Positions 24,600 to 33,231 of a stretch of DNA of 64,000 nucleotides are shown piece by piece. Below the pieces are notes generated by a model that was not told the origin of the DNA, made no database searches, and saw nothing but the letters and a program-made list of their open reading frames with translations. Origin of the DNA: Duganella rivi (GTDB lineage Bacteria; Pseudomonadota; Gammaproteobacteria; Burkholderiales; Burkholderiaceae_D). The position numbers and the translations under genes were made by a program. The first letter of the stretch is position 1; every line of letters begins with the position of its first letter. The stretch covers positions 579,029 through 643,028 of the forward strand of contig NZ_WWCK01000006.1 of NCBI RefSeq assembly GCF_009857435.1. Direction: 5' to 3'.

Positions 24600-25210
24600 G
24601 CGCGCCGACCGTCCCTTGCGAAGCCATCCCCGGCCATCCTGATTTCCGCCGGCTGGACAGCATCGCAGGCATCGCGGTCGATCTGCGCTACGCCACGGCC
24701 GACAACTTCGTCGGCCGTGATCTCTACTCGCCGCTCGATTGCTGCTGGCTGCACAAGGACGCGGCCTTCGCGCTGGAGCAAGCGGTCAACTGGCTGGCCG
24801 ACCGCAAACCTGAATACAAGCTGCTGGTACTGGATGCCTTGCGTCCGCAACGGGTGCAAGAACAACTCTGGGCCGCGCTGCAAGGTACCGATCTGCTGAC
24901 TTACATCGCTGATCCGGTACGCGGCTCGATCCACTCCTTCGGCATGGCGCTCGACCTCACGCTGCTGGACGCGCAAGGCCAGGAACTTGATATGGGCACC
25001 GGCTTCGACGACCTCACCGAGCGCTCGCATCCGGCGTTGGAAGAAGGTCTGCTCGCCATCGGCTCCCTCAGCGCGCAGCAGATCGAAAACCGTCGTTGGT
25101 TGCGTGACGCCATGCTGCAAAACGGCTGGCACGGCATCAACACCGAGTGGTGGCACTTCGATTGCGGCGACCGCCAACACGTTCGCCAGCACTACACGCG
25201 CGTGCTTTGA
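24596..25210 (+). CDS. ddpX: D-alanyl-D-alanine dipeptidase (DdpX/VanX type)
   Basis: Zinc dipeptidase hydrolysing D-Ala-D-Ala, of 204 residues. The zinc ligands and catalytic residues are His113 and Asp120 (SIHSFGMALD), Glu184 and His187 (TEWWHF); the positively charged Arg83 lies in LDALRPQRVQ. No signal peptide is seen, so it acts in the cytoplasm, as expected for salvage of imported dipeptide. It is translationally coupled to amiD (ATGA overlap). VanX homologues also occur in glycopeptide resistance clusters, but no vanH or vanA ligase is here, so recycling is the better reading. Confidence 0.92.
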   Translation: MSAPTVPCEAIPGHPDFRRLDSIAGIAVDLRYATADNFVGRDLYSPLDCCWLHKDAAFALEQAVNWLADRKPEYKLLVLDALRPQRVQEQLWAALQGTDLLTYIADPVRGSIHSFGMALDLTLLDAQGQELDMGTGFDDLTERSHPALEEGLLAIGSLSAQQIENRRWLRDAMLQNGWHGINTEWWHFDCGDRQHVRQHYTRVL

Positions 25211-25215
25211 TGGAT

Positions 25216-25325
25216 GGGGTTGACGTTGCTTGCCGCTTTAAAAGCGCGCGGCACTAACCCAACCCGCACACCGCAGCGCTCGGGGTCTGACCCCGTACGG
25301 GGTCAGACCCCTTCGTTTGGGGTAC
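25216..25325 (+). repeat. Dispersed ~110-bp palindromic repeat, copy B
   Basis: Same element as 1276-1386 in the opposite orientation: GGGGTTGACGTTGC, GCCGCTTTAAAAGCGCGCGG, AACCCAACCCGCACACCGC, then the perfect 30-bp palindrome at 25282-25311 (half: GGGGTCTGACCCCGT) and GGGGTAC. It fills the gap between the convergent ddpX and ampC genes, beginning 5 bases after the ddpX stop. Its hairpin could end transcription from both sides. Confidence 0.87.
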
Positions 25326-25377
25326 TAATAGCAGCACACCATCAAGCGCCAACTATCTGCGGTTCGTTGTACCCCTT

Positions 25378-26496
25378 TTAATTCTCCAGCTGCGCCAGGA
25401 TCGCATGCGCCGCTCTTACGCGTGCTGGGATCGGATAGTTTTTATTCGCCAGAATGACGATGCCGATTTTCTTCTCCGGTACAAACAGCACGTAAGCGCC
25501 GAAGCCGCGGGTTGAGCCGGTCTTGTCGTACAAGCCCGATTCCGGCTGCGGCGCAATGCGCTTGGTGGAGTTGGCTTTCGAGAGCATATCGACGGAGTTC
25601 CCGCTCAGCAGATTCTCCAGCGAGGTCGGATACGCAAACTGCTCCCAGCCCAAACCCTGCGTCATCACGCCGGTGCGGAAGTAGCCGATATGGGTGCTGG
25701 CCACCGCCGGCCGCAGCGTCGCATCCAGCTTGCCCGGTTCGATATTGGCCTGCACGTAGCGGATCATATCGGCGCTGGCGGAACGCACGCCGTAGGTCTC
25801 TTGCGAGAACAGGTCGGGCCGCATGCGCACCGGTTTGTCCTTGTCGTAGCCCCACGCGTAGTTCGGCATCGCGCTTTCCGGTATGCGGATGTAGGTATTG
25901 GCCAAGCCTAGCGGCGAGAACACCCGCTGCTGCATGGCGTCTGCAAAATCCTCTTTCAACGCCAGCGCGGTCAGATGGCCGAACATGCCAAGACTCGGGT
26001 TGGAATACTCGCGCAGCTTGCCCGGCTTGGCTTTCGGCTTCCAGTTGCGGAAGTAGGCCAGCATGCTGGCTTCGTCGTTGGTCACCGCATCCGGGAACTG
26101 CTGCGGGAAGCCGCCTGCGGTGTAGGTGCCGAAATGAAGCACCGTGGCCTTGTCGACAGCACGGCCTTTCAATTGCGGCATGTAGCGGCTCGGATGATCG
26201 TCCAGCGACAGCTTGCCCTCGGCTACCGCGACCGCCGCCAGCGTGGCGGTAAAGGTCTTGCTGACGGAGCCCAATTCAAACAGCGTGTTTTCGCTGACCG
26301 GCGTGTTGCTCTCTTTCGAGGCGATGCCGTAATTGTAAAAGCTGGCCTTGCCGTTCACCGTGACGGCGACGGCAATGCCGGGAATATCGTATTCCGCCAT
26401 CACCGGCTGAATGGCTTGATCGATGGCGCTGCGCAGGTCTGTGGCGTGAGCGGAGAGGCTGAGGCTAATTGCAATTGCCAGGGTGAGACGTTTCAA
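25378..26496 (-). CDS. ampC: Class C (AmpC-type) serine beta-lactamase
   Basis: Periplasmic beta-lactamase of 372 residues with a signal peptide ending SAHA. All class C active-site motifs are intact: Ser77-V-S-Lys80 (ELGSVSKTF), Tyr164-S-Asn166 (REYSNPS) and Lys325-T-G (YDKTGSTRGFGAY). The C-terminal segment VPEKKIGIVILANKNYP is typical of AmpC. No ampR lies next to it. Instead it is the last gene of a minus-strand run, 9 bases after the aldo/keto reductase and downstream of dacB, so it has no space for the usual AmpR-controlled promoter. Confidence 0.95.
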   Translation of the reverse strand: MKRLTLAIAISLSLSAHATDLRSAIDQAIQPVMAEYDIPGIAVAVTVNGKASFYNYGIASKESNTPVSENTLFELGSVSKTFTATLAAVAVAEGKLSLDDHPSRYMPQLKGRAVDKATVLHFGTYTAGGFPQQFPDAVTNDEASMLAYFRNWKPKAKPGKLREYSNPSLGMFGHLTALALKEDFADAMQQRVFSPLGLANTYIRIPESAMPNYAWGYDKDKPVRMRPDLFSQETYGVRSASADMIRYVQANIEPGKLDATLRPAVASTHIGYFRTGVMTQGLGWEQFAYPTSLENLLSGNSVDMLSKANSTKRIAPQPESGLYDKTGSTRGFGAYVLFVPEKKIGIVILANKNYPIPARVRAAHAILAQLEN

Positions 26497-26505
26497 ATCT
26501 AATCC

Positions 26506-27483
26506 TTATCGGTCAACGGTGGCCATGCGTTCGGCGCTGTAGCGCGGGCCGGCCACTTGTTTTAATGCGTCTTCCAGCGCGGCCTTGTCGGCGGCGCTCA
26601 GTTGAATATCGGCTGCTGCCGCATTTTGTTCGAGATTGCTGCGGCGGCGCGTGCCGGGAATCGGTACGATGTCGTCGCCCTGCTGCATCACCCACGCCAG
26701 CGCGATCTGGCCGGGAGCGACGCCGCGTGCTGCGGCCAGATCGCGCACCGCTTGCGCGGCCTGCATATTGGCGTCGAAGTTCGCGCCTTGCATGCGCGGG
26801 TCGAGGTGGCGGAAGTCGGTCGGCGGATATTCTTCCGCGCGCTTGGCGGTGCCGGCCAGGAAGCCGCGTCCCAGCGGGCTGAATGGCACCAGGCCTATGC
26901 CCAGTTCACGCAGCACCGGAATGATGTCGTCTTCCAGGTTGCGTTCCCACAGCGAGTACTCGCTTTGCAAGGCGCTGATCGGATGCACAGCGTGCGCTCG
27001 GCGGATGTTGGCGACGCCGGCCTCGGACAAGCCGAGATAGCGTACTTTCCCTTCGCGCACCAGGTCGGCCATCACGCCCACCACCTCTTCAATCGGCACC
27101 TGCGGATCGATGCGGTGCTGGTAGAGCAGATCGATGTAATCGGTATCGAGGCGGCGCAGCGAGCCTTCTACCTTGGCGCGGATTTGCGACGGATCGCTGG
27201 TAACGCCGACATTGGCGCCATCGCGGATATCGAAACCGAACTTGGTGGCGATAATCGCCTCGCTGCGGCGGCCCTTGAATGCACGGCCCAGCAATTCCTC
27301 GTTGGTGTACGGGCCGTAGACTTCGGCCGTATCGAAGAAATTCACGCCCAGATCAAGCGCCCGGTGCAGCGTGGCGATCGATTCGGCTTCGTCAGCCTCG
27401 CCGTACGCGAAACTCATGCCCATGCAGCCCAAGCCTTGGGCGGAGACGATCAATCCTTGCTTACCTAGTGCGCGTTGTTTCAT
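26506..27483 (-). CDS. Aldo/keto reductase
   Basis: NADPH-dependent oxidoreductase of 325 residues in the AKR13/YajO-like group. The N-terminal segment is RALGKQGLIVSAQGLGCMGMS, the catalytic Asp-Tyr region FFDTAEVYGPYTNEELLG, the His LLYQHRIDP and the cofactor loop VPIPGTRRRSNLEQN. The substrate is unknown. ATG at 27483 starts the conserved core; the longer frame has only Arg-rich shadow sequence. It lies between dacB and ampC with gaps of 11 and 9 bases; no link to cell-wall work is evident from sequence. Confidence 0.92.
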   Translation of the reverse strand: MKQRALGKQGLIVSAQGLGCMGMSFAYGEADEAESIATLHRALDLGVNFFDTAEVYGPYTNEELLGRAFKGRRSEAIIATKFGFDIRDGANVGVTSDPSQIRAKVEGSLRRLDTDYIDLLYQHRIDPQVPIEEVVGVMADLVREGKVRYLGLSEAGVANIRRAHAVHPISALQSEYSLWERNLEDDIIPVLRELGIGLVPFSPLGRGFLAGTAKRAEEYPPTDFRHLDPRMQGANFDANMQAAQAVRDLAAARGVAPGQIALAWVMQQGDDIVPIPGTRRRSNLEQNAAAADIQLSAADKAALEDALKQVAGPRYSAERMATVDR

Positions 27484-27494
27484 GTTGGCTCCTG

Positions 27495-28964
27495 TTAGTT
27501 GCGGGCCACCCAGTCGACTAGCGCGTCCAGCACGGCGCGGCCGGCGCCATTGGCGACGTGGGAGTCGTTCAGGATGGCGACAACGATGCAAGGCTGGTTG
27601 CTGGCGTCCGGGACGTAGCCGGCGATGGCAATCACTCCTGACAGGCTACCAGTTTTCAGCCGCGCGCGCTGAGCGGCTGGACTTTCCTTCAGGCGGCGGC
27701 GCATAGTGCCGTCGGTGGCTGCAATGGGCAGGCTGGCGAGGAACTCGGGCATCCACAGGCTTTTCAGGCCTGCCTGCAGCACGCCTGCCAGTTGTGCGGG
27801 CGTCGCGCGTTCGCTGCGAGAGAGGCCGGAGCCGTTGTCCAGTACCAGGCCGTTGCCGTCGATGTTGTGCTGCTGGAGCCAGGCGCGGATCGCGCTTTCA
27901 GCGCGCATGGCGGTGCTGGTTTGTGCGGCGTCGGCGGGCAGCGGGCGGCTGCCCAGCGTGGCGTCGGCTTCGAGGCTGCCCAGGCTGAGGAAGACGGTGC
28001 GGGCCAGCGTGTTGTCGGATTGTTTGTTGGTGTCGCGCAGGACTTCGGGCAGCGTACGCGAGACGTGTTCGGCGAGTAGACGCGTGGCTGGCATGGCGAC
28101 GCCCGCTGCGGGCGCTGCGGCCTCGCGCACCTCGCCGGTCAGCGAACCGCCTTGCTTGCGCCATTCGTTCAGCAGCAGGCGCGCCAGGTAGTCCTGGCTA
28201 TCGAGGACGTTGATGCTGGTCGATTTGACGCAGTCTTTCGGGAAGCTGCCGTGCAGGACGACTTCGATGCGGTCGCCTTTGCGGCTATAGTCCGGCGAGC
28301 GCCAGCCGTTTTCCCATGCGCTGCAGGCGGCATCGCTGAGTTTCATCTCGGAGCGGATGCTGACTTTGTCCAGCTCCGGCGTCATCACCAGCGACAGCTT
28401 GTCGGCCGTCGAACGCATCTCCACTTTCAACAGGTTGGTATTGACCAGCGCCGCGTTGGGGATGACGTTGTAGTAGGCCCATGGATATTCATCAAACGGC
28501 GGCTGGCCAGCATCCGGGCGCGATGGCTGGAACAACAGGCGATCCACCACGATGTCGCCTTTGATCTTGCGGATGCCTTGGTTGCGCAGCGCTTGCACCA
28601 TGTGCACCAGCGCGTCCTCGTTGAAGTCCGCGTCGGCCCCGCCGCGCAGGATCAAATCGCCCTGCAAAACGCCGTTGACCACATCTGCGTTGGTGCGGAA
28701 TTCGGTGCGGCCCCGGAATACCGGGCCAAGCTGCTCCAGCGCCGTCATGGCAGTGAACAGCTTCATGGTCGATGCAGGCTGCATGCTCTGCGTCGCGTTG
28801 TGCGAGATCAGCGTGGTATCGCCGCGCATGACGACGATGCCGGCTGCTTCCAGCGGAATATTCGAAGACTGCATCAGCCGCGCCACTGGCTCCGGCAGAT
28901 CCGCCGCTTGCACCGCACCGGCCGCAAACAGCGCGGCGATAAAAACCTTAATGGAAGAAGACAT
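27495..28964 (-). CDS. dacB: D-alanyl-D-alanine carboxypeptidase/endopeptidase (PBP4 family)
   Basis: Periplasmic class C penicillin-binding protein of 489 residues that trims and cleaves murein cross-links. A signal peptide ends near residue 21 (AVQA). The catalytic Ser65-T-M-Lys68 lies in PASTMKLFTAM, the second motif in DNGSGLSRSERAT, and the third is Lys437-T-G in LKTGSLSGV. The ATG at 28964 lies inside the 3' end of the spmAB gene (17-base overlap), so the two are probably translationally linked. In Pseudomonas, loss of PBP4 induces ampC; here both genes are in the same transcription run. Confidence 0.94.
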   Translation of the reverse strand: MSSSIKVFIAALFAAGAVQAADLPEPVARLMQSSNIPLEAAGIVVMRGDTTLISHNATQSMQPASTMKLFTAMTALEQLGPVFRGRTEFRTNADVVNGVLQGDLILRGGADADFNEDALVHMVQALRNQGIRKIKGDIVVDRLLFQPSRPDAGQPPFDEYPWAYYNVIPNAALVNTNLLKVEMRSTADKLSLVMTPELDKVSIRSEMKLSDAACSAWENGWRSPDYSRKGDRIEVVLHGSFPKDCVKSTSINVLDSQDYLARLLLNEWRKQGGSLTGEVREAAAPAAGVAMPATRLLAEHVSRTLPEVLRDTNKQSDNTLARTVFLSLGSLEADATLGSRPLPADAAQTSTAMRAESAIRAWLQQHNIDGNGLVLDNGSGLSRSERATPAQLAGVLQAGLKSLWMPEFLASLPIAATDGTMRRRLKESPAAQRARLKTGSLSGVIAIAGYVPDASNQPCIVVAILNDSHVANGAGRAVLDALVDWVARN

Positions 28965-30186
28965 AAGCCACCGCAATCGCAGCAATGACGCCGGCCAGAT
29001 CGGCGATCAGACCGCAGGAGATCGCGTAGCGCGTCTTGCGGATGCCGACCGAGCCGAAATACAGCGCGACGATGTAGAAGGTGGTATCGGCCGAGCCTTG
29101 GAACACGCAGGCAAGACGGCCGACGAAGGAATCAACGCCATAGGTTTGCATGGTGTCGATCATCATGGCCTTGGCGGCGCTGCCGCTCAGTGGCTTCATC
29201 AGCGCGGTCGGCAGGGCCGGCACGAAATCGGTGTTGATACCGAGATGGCTGAACACCCAGCTGAAGCCCTGCACCACAAAGCCCAGCAAGCCAGCGTTGC
29301 GAATCACGCTGATCGCCACCAGCATGCCGACCAAGTACGGAATCACGGTCAGCGAAGTTTGAATGCCGCCTTTCGCGCCTTCGATAAAGGCCTCGTAGAC
29401 ATTCACCTTCTTGCGCAGCGCGCCGATGATAAAGCCGCCTATCACCGCCATCAGCACAAAATTGCTGAAGACTTTAGATGCCACTTCGATTTCGGCCTTG
29501 GTCAGGTAGTTGGTGAAGTACCAGACCGTCGCCACGATGAAGGCGGTGATGCCGCCCAGCCAGCCCACCACCACGCGGTTGAACAGGTTGATGCGCTGGC
29601 GGATCGCCACGGCGATGATGCCGGTCATGGTCGCCACGTAGGTCGCCACCATGCAGGGGATGAAGATGTCGGACGGATCGGCCGCGCCGAGGATGGAGCG
29701 CTGCGCCATGATGGCCAGCGGGATCAAGGTCAGGCCCGAGGTGTGCAGCACCAGGAACATGATCTGCGCGTCGGTCGGCTCGTCCTTGTTGGGATTGAGC
29801 GTTTGCAGGCTTTCCATGGCCTTCAGGCCGAACGGCGTGGCGGCGTTGTCGAGGCCCAGCAGGTTGGCCGAGAAGTTCATCACCATGTGGCCGGTGGCCG
29901 GATGGTTGGACGGCACGCCGGGGAAGATGCGCGAGAAGAACGGCGCAATCAGTTTCGCCAGCAGATCGATGGCGCCGGCTTTCTCGCCGATGTTCATGAT
30001 GCCGAGCCATAGCGTCATCACGCCGGCCAGCGGCAGGGCGATGTCCATCACGCCGGTGCGCGCGGAATCGAAGGTGCCGTCGATGATGCGCTTGAAAATC
30101 TCGGTGTCGCCCAAGAAGAGGAACTGCGCCAGCGCGGCCAAAAAGCCCACGAGGAAGAATCCAGACCAGATGTAATTGAGCGACAT
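28948..30186 (-). CDS. Fused SpmA-SpmB nucleoside-recognition membrane protein
   Basis: Inner-membrane protein of 412 residues with two successive Gate/nucleoside-recognition domains. The first resembles SpmA (GVMDIALPLAGVMTLWLGIMNIGEKAGAID; NLLGLDNAATPFGLKAM) and the second SpmB (EAFIEGAKGGIQTSLTVIPYLVGM; FQGSADTTFYIVALYFGSVGIRKTRYA). In Bacillus the two are separate genes next to dacB and act in spore core dehydration. Here they are fused, next to a PBP4-type dacB, in an organism with no spore genes in view. The transported or sensed molecule is unknown; a cell-wall-linked role is inferred from the neighbour. Confidence 0.88.
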   Translation of the reverse strand: MSLNYIWSGFFLVGFLAALAQFLFLGDTEIFKRIIDGTFDSARTGVMDIALPLAGVMTLWLGIMNIGEKAGAIDLLAKLIAPFFSRIFPGVPSNHPATGHMVMNFSANLLGLDNAATPFGLKAMESLQTLNPNKDEPTDAQIMFLVLHTSGLTLIPLAIMAQRSILGAADPSDIFIPCMVATYVATMTGIIAVAIRQRINLFNRVVVGWLGGITAFIVATVWYFTNYLTKAEIEVASKVFSNFVLMAVIGGFIIGALRKKVNVYEAFIEGAKGGIQTSLTVIPYLVGMLVAISVIRNAGLLGFVVQGFSWVFSHLGINTDFVPALPTALMKPLSGSAAKAMMIDTMQTYGVDSFVGRLACVFQGSADTTFYIVALYFGSVGIRKTRYAISCGLIADLAGVIAAIAVAYVFFH

Positions 30187-30275
30187 TTTTTTGTTGGACA
30201 GTAGGTGATCTGCAAAGTATAGCGGGTAAGCAAGCCAAAAAAGTTATAAGCTGCCGCTTTACCGTGCGAGGCGCC

Positions 30276-31928
30276 ATGAGAGGGATGCTGAAAATTTGTG
30301 CAGCCGTAGTGCTGGCGATGAGCTGCGCCACAGCGCTGGCCGAAACGAAGGTGCTGCACGCCTTCCTCAGCACCGGCGAAACCGCCCTCGATCCGGCCGT
30401 GGCCTCGGACGTCGCCACCCTTAGCCTGCTCGAAAACCTGTTCGATCCCCTGCTGCGCTACGACTACAAAGCCCGTCCGGTCAAGCTGATTCCCAACACG
30501 CTGGCCGCCATGCCCGAAGTGACGGACGGCGGCAAAACCTACACCTTCCGCCTGCGGCCGGACGTCTACTTCACGCCGGATGCTGCCTTCAAGGGCGCAA
30601 AACGGCAGGTGACGGCGGCCGATTACGTCTACAGCTTCAAGCGCTTGTACGATCCGGCGCTGAAATCGCCGTGGCTCTACCTGTTCGACGGCGTGGCCGA
30701 CATGCAGGCGGTGGACGCACAAACCCTGCGCATCCGCCTGAAAGCGCCCGATCCCAACTTCCTGTTCTACCTCGCCATGCCGGCCACCGGCGTGGTGGCG
30801 CGCGAAGTGGTGGAGGCTTATGGCGCGCAGGTCGGCAATCATCCGGTCGGCACCGGCCCATTCAAAATCGGTACCTGGAAGCGCAGCGATCAAATCATTC
30901 TGCTGGCCAACCGCGACTTCCGGCCGACGGAATTTGAAGGCAAGCGCTTGCCGCTGCTGGATCGCATCGACATCAAAATCGTCGAGGAATACCAGTCGCG
31001 CGTGCTGGGTTTCCTCAACGGCGAATTCGACTTCCTCGAACAACTGCCGGAATCGATGAAAGAAATGGTGCTGACCGACGACGCCAAGCTCAAGCCCGAA
31101 CTGGCGCGCAGGGGCATCGTGCTCGCGCCGTTCCCCGTGCTGCAAACCTACTATATGTGGATGAACATGGACGATCCGTTGATCGGCGGCTATAGCAAGG
31201 AGAAAGTGGCGCTGCGCCGTGCCATCGCGCTGGCCTACAACCGCGCCGAGGATGTCAGCACCATGAAGAAAGGCCTCGCCCTGCCCGCCATCACGCCGCT
31301 GCCGCCGAATGTGCTGGGCTACGATCCGCAGTACCGCAGCCCGGTCGCCTACGACCCGGCGCTGGCCAACGCGCTGCTGGAACGCTACGGCTACCGCAAG
31401 GGCGCAGATGGCTTCCGCAGCCAGCCGGACGGCAAGCCGCTGACGCTGGTGATGCACAGCGAAGCCTCCACCGTCGGCCGCCTGCGCGATGAGCTGTGGC
31501 GCAAGAACCTGAACGCCATCGGCCTCAAGGTCGTCTTCAAGAGCGACAAGAAAACCGAGATCATCAAAGCCTCGCGCCTCGGCTCGGTGATGATGTTTGA
31601 AACCAACTGGGTGGCCGACTTCCCGGATGGGGACAACTTCTACCAGCTGCTGTACGGCCCCAACGCCGGGCGCGCCAATTACGCGCGTTTCAATCTTCCG
31701 GCATACAATCAACGCTACGAGCAAGCCCGCTTGATGGGGGAGTCGCCGCAGCGCACGGCCCTGTATGATGAGATGGCGAACATCATCCACGCTTACACGC
31801 CGTGGGTGCTGCTGACGCATCCCATTTCCGCCGACTTACAGCAGCCGTGGTTGGAAAATTACCGTCGCCATCCGGTGGAGTTCACCAACTGGCGTTATTT
31901 GGACGTCGACGCACATACCGCACACTGA
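30276..31928 (+). CDS. ABC transporter periplasmic substrate-binding protein (family 5, peptide type)
   Basis: About 550 residues with a signal peptide (KICAAVVLAMSCATALAE). The SBP_bac_5 fold follows: FDPLLRYDYKARPVKLIPNTLA, TYTFRLRPDVYFTPDAAF, VTAADYVYSFKRLYDP, GTGPFKIGTWKRSDQIILLANRDF and a C-terminal lobe with TNWVADFPDGDNFYQLLYGP. Relatives bind oligopeptides, dipeptides or murein tripeptide (MppA). No permease or ATPase genes lie beside it, so it must work with a distant transporter. The ATG at 30276 is chosen (GAGG upstream); GTG at 30264 or ATG at 30285 are alternatives. It starts 90 bases from the divergent spmAB gene. Confidence 0.9.
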   Translation: MRGMLKICAAVVLAMSCATALAETKVLHAFLSTGETALDPAVASDVATLSLLENLFDPLLRYDYKARPVKLIPNTLAAMPEVTDGGKTYTFRLRPDVYFTPDAAFKGAKRQVTAADYVYSFKRLYDPALKSPWLYLFDGVADMQAVDAQTLRIRLKAPDPNFLFYLAMPATGVVAREVVEAYGAQVGNHPVGTGPFKIGTWKRSDQIILLANRDFRPTEFEGKRLPLLDRIDIKIVEEYQSRVLGFLNGEFDFLEQLPESMKEMVLTDDAKLKPELARRGIVLAPFPVLQTYYMWMNMDDPLIGGYSKEKVALRRAIALAYNRAEDVSTMKKGLALPAITPLPPNVLGYDPQYRSPVAYDPALANALLERYGYRKGADGFRSQPDGKPLTLVMHSEASTVGRLRDELWRKNLNAIGLKVVFKSDKKTEIIKASRLGSVMMFETNWVADFPDGDNFYQLLYGPNAGRANYARFNLPAYNQRYEQARLMGESPQRTALYDEMANIIHAYTPWVLLTHPISADLQQPWLENYRRHPVEFTNWRYLDVDAHTAH

Positions 31929-31948
31929 GCTGTGCCTAGAATGACAGC

Positions 31949-32848
31949 ATGAATCTACTCAACCGCAGGGCGCTGGCCTATGTGGGGCGCCATCCCATGG
32001 ATTTCACGGTGCAATGCCTGCAAGGCTTCCGCGCCAATCAAGGCTTGCTGCTGGCAGGCGCGGTGGCGTATTACTCGCTGCTGTCGATCTTGCCGCTGCT
32101 GCTGCTGGTCGTGGTGGCGCTGTCGCACGTGATCGCGGAGGAGGAGCTGCTGTTCACGGTCGGGCGCTATCTGAACTGGCTGGTGCCGGGGCAGTCCAAG
32201 CCGATCGTGGCGGAGGTGGCGCAGTTCCTCGAGCATCGCGACGTGGTCGGCGGCGTGCTGCTGGTTAGCATGCTGTTCTTCAGCTCGCTCGCGTTCACGG
32301 TGCTGGAAAACGCCATGTGTGTGATTTTTAAGCACCGGGTGGCGATACGGCGGCGGCATTTCATGGTGTCGGCCATCATGCCCTATTGCTATATCCTCTC
32401 GCTGGGCGCCGGCATGCTGCTGGTGACCTTGGTGGCCGGCAGCTTGCAGGTGCTGGGCGAGGAGAGCGTGCAGTTGCTGGGCCGCAGCTGGTCGCTGCAT
32501 GGCGTGTCGGGCATGCTGCTGTACTTGCTGGGGCTGGCCGGCGAGGTGCTGGTGCTGTCGTCGATTTACCTGGTGATGCCGGTTGGGCGCTTGTCCCTGT
32601 CGCACGCACTGATCGGCGGCGTGACGGCGGCGCTGCTGTGGGAAGTGGCGCGGCGGATCCTGGTCTGGTATTTCTCCACCCTGTCGCAGGTGAGCGTGGT
32701 GTATGGTTCGATGACCACTGCCATCATCATTATGTTCAGCCTTGAGATCGGCGCGACCTTGCTGCTGTTTGGCGCCCAGGTCATTTCCGAGTTCGAGCGC
32801 GTGGGGCGCGGCCACCAGCAGCGCGCGCCGCAGCCAATGACTACATAA
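31949..32848 (+). CDS. YihY/BrkB-family inner-membrane protein
   Basis: Polytopic membrane protein of 299 residues with about six helices. The family signature near the N-terminus is ANQGLLLAGAVAYYSLLSILPLLLLVVV, and the conserved C-terminal stretch is SQVSVVYGSMTTAIIIMFSLEIGATLLLFGAQVISEFE. The family was once taken for RNase BN, which was withdrawn; its function is unknown. It starts 20 bases after the binding-protein gene and is the last gene before the 6S RNA locus. Confidence 0.9.
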   Translation: MNLLNRRALAYVGRHPMDFTVQCLQGFRANQGLLLAGAVAYYSLLSILPLLLLVVVALSHVIAEEELLFTVGRYLNWLVPGQSKPIVAEVAQFLEHRDVVGGVLLVSMLFFSSLAFTVLENAMCVIFKHRVAIRRRHFMVSAIMPYCYILSLGAGMLLVTLVAGSLQVLGEESVQLLGRSWSLHGVSGMLLYLLGLAGEVLVLSSIYLVMPVGRLSLSHALIGGVTAALLWEVARRILVWYFSTLSQVSVVYGSMTTAIIIMFSLEIGATLLLFGAQVISEFERVGRGHQQRAPQPMTT

Positions 32849-32895
32849 ATAAAATAATTTGTGCGTTGCACAAAGAACTGTGGTACACTACGTTC

Positions 32896-33085
32896 AGTGG
32901 TTGAGGTTTGCAAGCAAACAGTCCCACATCCGGCCGATGCGCCGCGCCCAGAGTTGTGTAAGTTCGATGGCGCAGGTGACGCAAAAGCCGGAGTTGTAAT
33001 TCCGAATACGTTGGTCGATTTACACGTCAAGGGCACCATGCAGATAGCATGGGCGCTTGAGACGCCGCCTCACTTGGCAGATAGC
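32896..33085 (+). ncRNA. ssrS: 6S RNA
   Basis: About 190 nt without a convincing gene. The 5' part reads GTTTGCAAGCAAACAGTCCC followed by GGCCGAT, closely matching the E. coli 6S segment GTTCGCAAGCGGGCCAGTCCC...GCCGAT. The closing stem GTGGTTGAGG (32897-32906) can pair with CCTCACTTGGC (33068-33078). A TACACT box at 32884-32889 sits just before the start, although its -35 is poor (TTGTGC, 19 bp). 6S RNA binds the sigma-70 holoenzyme in stationary phase. The primary transcript probably runs on to the terminator at 33130. Confidence 0.78.
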
Positions 33086-33129
33086 CCTGGAGCCCGGTAC
33101 GATTGAAGAATAGGTAATACATTGGAACA

Positions 33130-33157
33130 AAGCCCGCAGCGATGCGGGCTTTTTTTT
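33130..33157 (+). terminator. Rho-independent terminator after 6S RNA
   Basis: Stem AAGCCCGCA (33130-33138) pairs with TGCGGGCTT around a four-base GCGA loop and is followed by a run of Ts to 33157. Confidence 0.9.
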
Positions 33158-33231
33158 CGTCCATCGCTTGCGCTGGCCCAAATGGGGCAGGCGGCGTCAG
33201 CCCTATTCTGAAGGACTGACGGAGGTGGATG

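Noticed and set aside
24596..25210. Glycopeptide resistance gene vanX
   Set aside because: No vanH, vanA/B or vanRS neighbours; the gene is coupled to amiD in a murein recycling operon.
32861..33106. 81-codon frame in the gap before the small conserved protein
   Set aside because: It overlaps the 6S RNA, begins at a GTG with no ribosome site and has no family resemblance.
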